A DNA stretch of 64,000 nt from the NCBI RefSeq assembly GCF_947179515.1, contig NC_067477.1, positions 131,180,465 to 131,244,464 of the forward strand, written 5' to 3'. Position 1 is the stretch's first letter; each line of letters begins with the position of its first letter. The stretch is from Apodemus sylvaticus (Eukaryota > Chordata > Mammalia > Rodentia > Muridae). Positions 56,231 to 64,000 of the stretch are shown piece after piece. The notes beneath the pieces are model-generated. The model saw only the letters and a program-made list of their open reading frames with translations, was not told the DNA's origin and did no database searches. The position numbers and the translations under genes were made by a program.

Positions 56231-59200
56231 GTACGACAGTGGGTTCCGGGATGAGGGGGCTGGCTGACCACTCTGAAAGACTCCTTGGTCTCACAGAGTA
56301 AGTCTCAGGACGTCAAAGACTGCCCAGTGCAGCTAGGTGTAGAACCCGGATTAGGGGACCACTCAGCACCACCCTGCGGTCTCTCACCCTTTGGGTAGAA
56401 CACTGAACCAGCTTACATACATCCCTTAAAGACAGAGGCAAGGACAAGAAGGATCCCAAACTGGTGATAAGGCAGTGATTAGGAGTTGTGACCACAGAGG
56501 ACCCTACTGCTGGCTAAAACTGGTGGTTGAACACCAGTGTATTATCTCCAAGTCATAGTGACCTCGAGTCCAACTCCAACATCCAGCGTCAGTCAGCTCC
56601 CAGATGCAGAAATAGGATCCCCCATATTGGTAGAGCCTGAACCACACTTCTTTCAAAGTCCAGTGACATGTCTGGCTTTGGAGGTAGTGTTAAGCCTCAG
56701 TGGGTGTGGGAGGGGCTGGAAAGAGACCATGTATCTGACTTGATCCCCAGGGAGACCCTCATTTCTCACTCCATTTACAGGCCATTGGAAGGGATAAAAG
56801 AGGCCAGAAAATGCACAGCCTTTCCCAGAAATGACCACAGGCTTCCCTGGGACTTCAAGTGGGTCCAGCTGAACCACAGGGGAAGCCTCAGGGTCTTAGG
56901 CCAGAAGACTCAAGGTCTGCTAGTATGAATAGCACACTCCTCTGGGGGTGCTTAGCCAAGAGACTGGACGGTTCAAAAAGCCAGATGCACACTTTCCTAG
57001 TGAGAAACTCTACCCTTGTTCATTGGGGACAGAGGCAGGAAGGATGCACCCCACACCTCGTCCATCTAAGGTTAGATTTAGAGCAGACCTTCATGCCAAC
57101 ACCATCCAAACATAACCCACTTCCCCTCTCTGAGGTCTCTACCTTGGATAAGACAGATTACTTACTCTCTATGCATATGTGTGAGGTGACTGAAAGGGGA
57201 CCCCTGACTGCTCTTGGCCGGGTGGCATAAGGGTGTGCAAACCCTCTAGCTGTCCATACCCACCTTAGCCCCTCAGATTCACTTTTCTTTATCCAAAGAG
57301 CTGACCAGAGGCGCAGCAGTCCATTCTTTCTTTCCTCTGCACTGAGAAGGGGGCCCAGGCCTGGAGGGATCTGTGGGCCACGTAGAATAAAGAGGCCAGA
57401 ATACTACTTGTACTCCTAGTGGCTCCAAGTCCCCCTGGAACTAGTGTCCCCCAGTCCTGGCTATACTCTTGCGACAAGTTCTGTCAAAGTCCTAGGCCCC
57501 GCATTGGTCCCAAACGCCCGTAGTGTTTGTGTGTGTGTGTGTGTTTATGTTTATGTCTGGCCTCATGGCCAACACTGACTGACCGGAGCTTTGGGAGTGA
57601 GCGACTGGTTACGTGGACGTTCTAACTGGGAGGATCTTGTTTTCTTTCCTTCTTCTGGGTCCTTGGGAACCTTCTGGAATCCCTGAGGTGCCAGCCAGAT
57701 TGTGGGGATGGAGAGGCCGTGGCTAAGTGACTTTGCGGGGCAGTGTTAATTGTTCAAGGCCATCTCTCAGGACAGGTTTGACGTTCAGTGGGCCTTCCTA
57801 CCCAGAGGGATTCCTTCCTCGATGGCCTCCCCAAGCATTTCCACAAGTACCCAACTACACCCACAACCAGACCCACAGAGTGATCTTTGTCTGTAATGTT
57901 GTCCCCCAGTAAGGAGGGCACCAGAGAAAGACAAGGGAACATGTCTCACCCATGCCATCTCCAGCATGGCATCTCTCAGAATTGTTTGTGAGACTTCCAG
58001 TCTGGGGCTGGAGCTAACACCCCTGAGGACAGAAGTGTTCAGGGTCCTAGGGAAAGTGGAAGTCCCTAGTATATCTTAGGGACAGCTTTGAGGATGAGAT
58101 CATCTCATCTATTCTCTGACTACCAGGCCATGTCCCTCTGGCCTTTTCAGTCAGGCTGTCTGTGGCCAGCACAGCCTGCAGTGGGTCTTCCTCCTTGAAA
58201 GGCCTCAGAGCTATGTGTGCCAGCAACTAGACATCGTGTTGTTTTAATACCTCCTAATCGTTTAAAATTTCAAAACCGTTTGACTGTTTGCTGAGCTAGG
58301 GAGGAGCCAGAGGACTTTCTAAAGTATCCCAGGCTCCTGAGACCCTTTGCCCGTCTCTGGACAGCCTGAAGTTACACTGTGGGCTCTACTGGTGAATACA
58401 AGACAGCTGTGGAGGCCCGCTGTGCCTTTCCCAGCACAGACGCTGGTCACCTGGAGATCTTTCTGTCTTTTGGACCCACTTCATCCTCCACATACATTCT
58501 TCTTCTTCCCAGGAGAGATGCCTCTGCCGCTCAGGGTCAAAGGGCACAGGAGTCTTCCCTCTCCCCACCCCATCATCCTGGGACCTCACCAGGCCAGCGT
58601 GGGCTGCAGATTCTGACCACGCTAGACTGAATTTCTCTTCCCAAAAAGAACAAAAGATCCAACAACAGTCCTTAGCTTCATGCTTCCTGGGGGTGGGGTG
58701 GGGGATGGTTAATGGTGTCTTTTTATTTTTTTTCGAGGGGTGTTGATTAATACCTCGTTAATAGTGCATTTAACGACCTCCGGGTGTTTAATAACCTTCA
58801 GAAGTTTCCCACAAAGGCTCACCCTGGAGCAAGAAAATGAGAACCAGGCCTCAAGGTTGCTCCTTTTACCTTCCCTAAAGTCCATCCTGAGTCTGGGGCC
58901 TCCCTGGCTTGACTGGGGGTATGGAGGGAGAGAGAAAAAGAGGGTCCCCAGGGCAGCCCCTGCTCCCTCAAGGCACAGCTGGGGTAATCTGGTACACTAA
59001 GACTGACTCTAGCTTCTCTGGTGGGACAGGATTGGGACTCCAGGGAGGAGCGTAGGGGTTTGGGGCAAGCAGGGCAGCTGGGGAGGGTGCTGGCAGGAGG
59101 AGCTGCTGTGTCCAGCACATTTAGACCATGGGCTCCCTGTCCCCCATCTCAACCCTCAGCCACAGAGATCTTCACTTTCCCTTGTAGGGCTTGGACAACT

Positions 59201-62200
59201 CAGCCTTTGTGCTCCTGCCCCATAGGGTGCTGGCTGGTTGGCGGTCATTGTAAGCCTGAGCTATGCAGTGTGTTGGGAGAAAGGTTGAGAGGCAAGCCAC
59301 TCTAGGAGAACGCTGAGGTGGGCGTTAACGGCTTTCCCTGCTGGCCGCTGGGTCCAGGGACCCTCCCAGGGTGAGGAGAACGTGCACAGCAACAAATCGT
59401 GCTCCCACACAGCCCTTCCCTGAGAGCCGCCTGTCACTGGGTCTCCTACACACGAATGCAAAGAATAGCAGACGGGCCTCTCGGCCTTAGAGAGCTGAGA
59501 TGGTAGAGACGTCCACACAGATTGCGGGAGGGGAGGGAATCAGATGATCGTTTGCTGAGCCGTGGTTAGCAGAAAAGCCAGATTGTGAAATCCTGGGGAC
59601 ATCCAGCTGCATCCCGGCCCTGTGTTTATTAGCTGTATGACCTATTTAACCTCGCTTGAATCAACTTCCCCACGCCAAATCAGGCATAGTGGCCGCAGCC
59701 GTACGCCACCAGGGCGAGTGTAAGAGTTGGAAAGACTAGCTAGATAACTCGGTAGGTAAAAGCGCGTGCTGCCAAGCCTGATGGCCTGCGTCCCCTCCCC
59801 AGAAAACACAGCGAAAGGAGAAAACTGACTCCCGAGAGTCGCCCTCTGACCTCAGCGCATACACTCAGTCATACCATACACACCACAGTAATAATACATT
59901 AAACTGAAGTTTAAAATTAAGAACTGGACTAAGCACATAATACCTTTAGCACAGTGCCTGGTAGGTACGTGGTGTCTGAGACTGCCCATTTCCCTGACTA
60001 ACAAGAGGTGATGTCACCAAGCCAGTGGGAGCTGAGGCTTCAGGAATGGAGGCCAGACTTCCCAGGCAACCCTGTTCTTCTCTGTCTCGAGACTGGCTAA
60101 AGCAAAGACAGAGGGATGTCGACAAGGGCAGAGGGCAGGGGTCTGATAGTCCAGTCTTTCTCTGTCCCTGCCTCTCCCCTGTGACCTAATGACCTGCCCT
60201 GGTTATCCCCCAGCTCTATGGCTATTGCTACCAGGACAGCGAGGACATCCCGGACACACTGACCACCATCACAGAGCTGGGCGCCCCCGTGGACATGATC
60301 CAGCTGTTGCAGACTTCCTGGGAGGACCGATTCCGAGTAAGCAGGGAGGAGGGTTCAGGCCTGGGCTTTCTGTGGGGATGGTTCTCCCTTAGAAGGCAAC
60401 TTCTCAGAGCAGCCTAAACTCCTCAGCCAGGGAGGGAGGGAGGGAGGAGGAGGGAGGGAGGGAAGGAGGGAGTGGGGAGGAGGGAGGAGCACACTCTGGC
60501 TCTGCCATGGGCCAAAGGGTTAAAAAAGGAACAGGACAGAGGACCCTGGCCTTTGGTGTCCCTGCTCTCCATAGCATACGTGCACATTAATGTGAATGAG
60601 TGTGCACACATGTGTTCATGAGGGCAAGTGTGTGCACAGGTGTGTGGACACACATACAAGTATATGCCCGCACATGCCCGTGCATGCACACCCACACACA
60701 CACACACACACCTTTTACACAGCTAGTATAGGAAAACCAGTTTCCTGGGATCACAGATAAATAACCTTACACACATATGGAGGCTTCCTCTCATCCTGAG
60801 GGTCAAACCCCTTTGGGGATCAAAAGACCCTTTCCATAGGGATTGCATATCAGATATCCTACATATCTGATTTACATTATGATTCATAACAGTAGCAAAA
60901 TTATAGTTATGAAGTAGCAACGAAAGTAATTTCCTGATTGGGGTCACCACAGCATGAAGTGTATTAAAGGGTCGCAGCATAGGGAGGTTGGGAGCCACTG
61001 CCCTAGTTCCAGGCACTGAGCTGAGGCCGCATTCAAGGTGTGGCTTAAGGAAAGCCATTCTCCATGCCCGCATCCCGTTGCTATCTCACTCCTAGTGGTT
61101 AGTCCAGATCCGTGAGAAAAGAGAAAGACCAACCCCCAAGCTAAAGCCAGAGCTGTGAGTCCAGCAGGCCTGACCCAACTGACGTGTCTCCCTCAGATCT
61201 GCCTCAGCCTTGGCCGCCTCCTCCACCACCTCGCCCACTCCCCTCTGGGCTCTGTCACTCTGCTTGACTTCCGCCCTCGGCAGTTCGTGCTAGTGGATGG
61301 GGAGCTGAAGGTGACAGACCTGGATGATGCCCGCGTGGAGGAGACGCCATGCACTAGTGGTGCCGACTGCACGCTGGAGTTTCCAGCCAGGAACTTCAGC
61401 CTGCCCTGCTCTGCCCAGGGCTGGTGTGAGGGCATGAATGAGAAACGGAACCTCTACAATGCCTACAGGTAATGACCATAGGTGTTGGGACTCCAGCCAA
61501 GGGGACTGGCGGAGTAAGAGCCCTCGGGGGCCAAAAGGCCAAAGGGGAAGATGACCTTGACCGGTGGAACTGCAGAGAAAGGCAGGGAGCGGCAGGGGCC
61601 CAGTCAGGATCGAATGTGGCTGTGAGCTAAGAATAGAGCCCTGAGGGGAGCCTCCCTGGGCTGGAGGGGCAGCTGGAGGCTTCTTAAAATAGTGTCACGT
61701 TCAGAGCCTGGGACTGCCAGGCCTGGCGTGGGCCTTCTCCACCCTAGCTAGCACTTGACCTTTACAACTTCCCAACTATGGGGCTGTTCCAGTGCCGGGG
61801 TCAGACAGAGGACAGTGTGGCCAGGAAGATGAGAGCGGGGAGAGAAACGGACCTCTGGTCCCAGTTTGGTCTGAAATTAGTTGTAGTCACGATCGAGCCC
61901 AACCCCATGCCCCACAGCATGCCTGGTCCCTGCATGAGGACTCTCCCAGGCCACATTGGCATCTGTCACTAATGGAAGTGAGAGGGAAGAGATGTCGTTC
62001 CAAAGGCTGGGCCCCTGAGTCCCTCCCTGCGTCCTCTCTGCCACAGGTTCTTCTTCACATACCTCCTGCCACACAGTGCCCCGCCTTCCCTCCGGCCTCT
62101 CCTGGATACCATTGTCAATGCCACAGGTAAGCCTCAGGACCCCTTCGCCCCTGCCCTATCAGAAATGGAGGCAAGAATGACCCTGGGATATGCAAGGTCT

Positions 62201-64000
62201 AGGACCCATTATATTCTAAAATAGTATGCTGTGGTAAGGACCCTCCTTAGCCACCAAGCCCTGGCTTCAGGAAGCAAAGTAACTGGCTTCCTGTGGGAGG
62301 ACCCAGAGCCAGGCCTGTGGTGATAACTATGCTGCACTTTGCAGGAGAGCTCGCCTGGGGCGTGGATGAAACCCTGGCCCAGCTGGAGACGGTGCTGCAC
62401 CTATTCCGGAGTGGGCAGTACCTGCAGAACTCTACAAGCAGCAGGGCTGGTGAGTGGCCAGGGGAACCTGGGGACAGGGCAGGTGGGAGTGGGTTTGACA
62501 GTGAGTGACCCCCACCCACCGGGCTTTCGCTTACCCTGTCTTCCGAGACGCTCTCCGAAGGCCGCTCTCCGAGCTCCCGAGCTCACTGGGATCATGCTTC
62601 ACTCTGAAGTCCTGCTTCTGACTGACCTAAAACTGCTAGCATTCGCCTTGGGTGAGCACTGAGCCCTCTCTAAGAATGGCTTTAGACCCCTCCAGGAGCT
62701 GGCCGGATGACTTACCCCCAGGGCCTCGTTCACCTCCACTGGGAACTGGGTTCAAAATCATTCACCTAGCAAAATTTCTTATAGGGATTAAATAGCCTAC
62801 AAGGTGTGTAAAAGCAATTAGCACCGTTCCTTTTGCACAGCTGGGTCACAACACACATTTGCTTCTCTTCTCTTCCCTTCCTCTGCACTCCTGGGGCATG
62901 GGGGGCAGTGGAGGAACAGGTAGCCTGCTCTGAAACCAGCAGAGAAGCGGCTCCCCCCACCAGGGAAGGGGGGGAACTGTAGCTACGGTTACAGGCAGAG
63001 GTCCCTCTGCAGAAGCCTAAGGGTTTAGCAGTGGTTGAGGGGCAAAGGGTGGGCAGCCTCCGTTTTCTAGGAGGCTGGACCAGCCTGAGGGGTGGGGGAG
63101 CCCTCGTTAGCCCTGTAAATAAAGTTTAACGAGGTGAACAATGGCCGCCTCTGTCCCCCAGGACTCCCTTTATGGGGCCATAAATCACAGGCACCCCTGC
63201 CTGGACTTTGGTCTAGTCCCTGGCAGGAGGAGGAGGCAGGAGGGTGGGGTGGCCAGAGGCCCAGGGTTTCTGCATTATCAGTCAGCAGCTGGGGCTCCTA
63301 GGGCAGTGGGTTAGACCGGGGAGCCAGAGGCCCACTTCTCAGCCTCCTGAGGAGCCTCTGAGGCTCTGAACCACAGGGAGGTCTCAACCCTTCTCAAACC
63401 CCTGAACCCTAAACTGTGGCATTTTGTGTTAATCTACATTCTTCTTAACCTCAAACTCCTTTCCTGGGGTCCCAGGTCTGTCTTGGAAGCTTAGCTGGCT
63501 TCTCCCCAAAGTCAGGACCAAGTATGTCTGAGGGGCTCTGAACCCTTGCGACACATGGGCAGGACTGGAATCTAGTCAGGAATCCTCAGGCCCCACCCAG
63601 CCCTTCCCAAATCAGTATCTGCATTGCAATAATACTGCATGGAAATTCACATGTACCACGATGTTTGAGAAGCCCTATTCTAAATGTCTGAAAGGCCGTA
63701 AGCTCTGAGGCCGGCACAGACAGCTGGTATCTCCGAGTCCGTGCCTGGCCCACACAGGCCGCCATTTGTCCTATACTGCTGATACGTGTCCTATGTGGCC
63801 TTAAATCTAAGAGATGCACGTGTCCTCAAATCCAAGTCTGTGAGCTTGAGCAGCTCTGGCTGCCTTCAGTTCTCGGCTGGCTGTGCCGGGCGCCGGCTTC
63901 CATCTAGCGAATGAGTCTTGCGATCCTGTTCACAGAGCCCTCAGCCCTTGCCTGGGCACACAGTTCTCACTTTCTTCCCTTCAACTCTTAGAGTACCAAC
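55592..64000 (+). CDS. Pkdcc: Pkdcc (Vlk) gene, coding exons 1-5 and start of exon 6; 3' end outside window
   Basis: Protein kinase domain containing, cytoplasmic (vertebrate lonesome kinase). Despite the name, it is known as a secretory-pathway and secreted tyrosine kinase acting on extracellular and ER/Golgi proteins; mouse loss causes short limbs, cleft palate and lung defects. The CDS is join(55592-56230, 60214-60336, 61197-61468, 62047-62126, 62345-62449, 63992-64000+). All introns are GT-AG and all joins keep one frame. In order: basic start MRRRR and a hydrophobic segment at residues 8-26 (signal or anchor); a Gly/Pro/Arg-rich linker at 28-130; a Gly-rich loop GSGYTKAVY at 145-153; the ATP lysine K166; the likely helix-C E199; an HRD-equivalent D278 in LLDFRPRQF; and a DFG-equivalent DLD at 295-297. 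Sequons are at N137, N320, N369 and N400. About 409 of roughly 490 residues are inside the window. Identity is recognised from the protein sequence. The C-terminal cysteine-containing part must lie to the right. Confidence 0.97.
58715..58830. promoter_or_regulatory. Candidate homeodomain-site cluster in intron 1
   Basis: TTGATTAATACC, GTTAATAG, GCATTTAACG and GTTTAATAACC occur within about 60 bases (58742-58800) of otherwise GC-rich intron, just after a T-rich run. The clustering resembles conserved developmental elements. A smaller similar patch lies at 58238-58290 (TTTTAATACC, CCTAATCGTTTAAAA). Confidence 0.35.
59585..59990 (+). repeat. MIR split by a B3-type SINE
   Basis: The MIR 5' part (TTTATTAGCTGTATGACC) is at 59585-59733 and its 3' part (AGCACAGTGCCTGGTAGGTA) at about 59927-59990. 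Between them is a B3-related SINE (TAGATAACTCGGTAGGTAAA, GCTGCCAAGCCTGATGGCC). Confidence 0.65.
60214..60336 (+). CDS. Pkdcc: Pkdcc exon 2 (residues 214-254)
   Basis: The acceptor is ttatcccccag/CTCTATGG after a pyrimidine-rich tract, and the donor is TTCCGA/gtaagc. The exon is 123 nt, exactly 41 codons, phase 0 at both ends. It encodes LYGYCYQDSED through SWEDRFR, the N-lobe strands after helix C and the hinge region (TTITELGAPVDM). Skipping this exon would keep the frame but remove the hinge, so a skipped form would be unlikely to fold as a kinase. Confidence 0.95.
60426..60490. repeat. (GGGA)n-rich tract
   Basis: Repeated GGGA/GGAGGA units in intron 2. Confidence 0.9.
60588..60711. repeat. 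TG/CA-rich alternating tract
   Basis: A degenerate purine-pyrimidine alternation ending in (CA)n at 60690-60711. Confidence 0.8.
60780..61000 (+). mobile_element. URR1 (URR1B-like) hAT-Charlie element
   Basis: GGGTCAAACCCCTTTGGGGA, GATTCATAACAGTAGCAAAA and the end GGAGGTTGGGAGCCACTG. It contains an inner hairpin (ATCAGATAT, 5-base loop, ATATCTGAT; 60849-60871). Confidence 0.8.
61197..61468 (+). CDS. Pkdcc: Pkdcc exon 3 (residues 255-345): catalytic core
   Basis: The acceptor is ctccctcag/ATCTGC and the donor is CCTACAG/gtaatg. The exon is 272 nt, entering in phase 0 and leaving after two bases of codon R345. It carries the catalytic-loop equivalent LLDFRPRQFVL (D278) and the metal-binding DFG equivalent VTDLDDA (D295), followed by a cysteine-rich activation segment (C306, C312, C325, C331). 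Those cysteines suit a protein folding in the oxidising secretory pathway. N320-F-S is a possible N-glycosylation site. The segment WCEGMNEKRNLYNAYR begins the C-lobe helices. Confidence 0.96.
61469..62046 (+). other. Pkdcc intron 3
   Basis: The 578-bp intron runs from gtaatg to gccacag. No repeat or other feature was recognised in it. Confidence 0.9.
62047..62126 (+). CDS. Pkdcc: Pkdcc exon 4 (residues 345-372)
   Basis: The acceptor is tctgccacag/GTTCTTC and the donor is GCCACAG/gtaagc. The exon is 80 nt; it completes R345 and leaves one base of G372. It encodes FFFTYLLPHSAPPSLRPLL then DTIVNAT, a hydrophobic C-lobe helix and a sequon at N369. The frame agrees with exons 3 and 5. Confidence 0.95.
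62345..62449 (+). CDS. Pkdcc: Pkdcc exon 5 (residues 372-406, first base of 407)
   Basis: The acceptor is ctttgcag/GAGAGC and the donor is AGGGCTG/gtgagt. The exon is 105 nt, in after one base and out after one base. It encodes GELAWGVDETLAQLETVLHL and then FRSGQYLQNSTSSRA, the end of the kinase-like fold, with a sequon at N400. The intron before it (62127-62344, 218 bp) is the shortest in the gene. Confidence 0.95.
62450..63991 (+). other. Pkdcc intron 5
   Basis: The 1,542-bp intron runs from gtgagt to cttag. It is free of recognisable SINEs and includes a candidate regulatory element at about 63080-63215. Confidence 0.85.
63080..63215. promoter_or_regulatory. Candidate intronic enhancer with HOX13-like and SOX-like sites
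   Basis: GAACAATGG at 63136-63144 fits a SOX site. TTTATGG and CCATAAA form an inverted pair at 63169-63184 with a 2-bp gap, resembling posterior HOX sites. GTAAATAAAG at 63115-63124 is a third AT-rich word in an otherwise GC-rich intron. Regulatory function is inferred from motif content only. Confidence 0.4.
63992..64000 (+). CDS. Pkdcc: Pkdcc exon 6, first nine bases (window edge)
   Basis: A pyrimidine-rich tract (63970-63988) ends in ttag at 63991, followed by AGTACCAAC. Joined to the last G of exon 5 this reads E407-Y408-Q409, which agrees with the known continuation of PKDCC after STSSRA. The rest of the exon lies beyond the window. The call rests on a short match plus a good acceptor and correct phase. 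Confidence 0.85.

Larger units (their letters stand above)
54840..56260. promoter_or_regulatory. CpG island over the Pkdcc promoter and exon 1
   Basis: GC and CpG content rise sharply near 54840 and fall just after the exon 1 donor at 56231. The stretch is free of SINEs and contains many CGG/CCG words and GC boxes. CpG-island promoters are usual for developmental genes. Edges are estimated by eye. Confidence 0.9.
56231..60213 (+). other. Pkdcc intron 1
   Basis: The 3,983-bp intron is bounded by gtacga and cccccag. It holds a short (TG)n at 57527-57546, two TAAT/TTTAAT-rich patches (58225-58295 and 58715-58830), a MIR split by a B3-like SINE (59585-59990), and otherwise sequence without recognised repeats or coding potential. 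Confidence 0.9.
60337..61196 (+). other. Pkdcc intron 2
   Basis: The 860-bp intron is bounded by gtaagc and ctcag. It holds a GGGA-rich tract (60426-60490), an alternating TG/CA stretch (60588-60711) and a URR1 element (60780-61000). Confidence 0.9.

Overview
The window is vertebrate, almost certainly mouse (Mus musculus), genomic DNA. B1, B2, B3 and B4 SINEs are scattered throughout. Several B1 copies carry the young mouse form (ttctgagttcgaggcc). There are rodent MaLR LTRs, URR1 hAT elements, long CA/GA/GATA microsatellites, and one spliced gene with a CpG-island promoter. No bacterial, phage or CRISPR feature is present. Repeat family names and consensus comparisons are from memory; no database was searched.

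Layout. About 1-54.4 kb is non-coding sequence upstream of the gene. It alternates between repeat clusters (about 0.4-5 kb, 9.5-13 kb, 15-17.4 kb, 19.3-20.8 kb, 23.7-27.7 kb, 29.5-34.8 kb) and repeat-poor stretches. Several repeat-poor stretches are rich in TAAT, CAATAAA, CCATAAA and other developmental transcription-factor-like words (about 8.7-9.1, 13.4-13.65, 15.8-16.25, 18.0-18.9 and 46.65-47.05 kb) and look like conserved regulatory elements. The 23.7-27.7 kb cluster is one MaLR retroelement (5' LTR, internal part, 3' LTR) that received a B1, a GATA-type microsatellite and two solo LTRs of one other family, each flanked by a 6-bp target duplication.

From about 54.84 kb a CpG island starts. 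It holds a TATA-like box (55388), a short upstream ORF (55434-55535) and exon 1 of Pkdcc (also called Vlk, vertebrate lonesome kinase), a secretory-pathway and extracellular protein tyrosine kinase needed for skeletal and lung development. Exons 1-5 and the first nine bases of exon 6 are present with exact splice sites; the gene runs off the right edge. The exons join in one frame from residue 1 to about residue 409, with a membrane-targeting N terminus, a Gly/Pro-rich linker and a divergent kinase domain (K166, D278 and a DLD motif at D295).

It is reasonable, but inferred, that some of the 55 kb upstream and the introns hold limb, cartilage or craniofacial enhancers for Pkdcc. I found no previously undescribed protein system. 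The most notable non-gene observations are the nested LTR insertions, a nuclear-receptor composite site at 18.09-18.12 kb, HOX/SOX-like sites in intron 5, the uORF, and one 155-codon ORF at 27.8 kb that I cannot assign.
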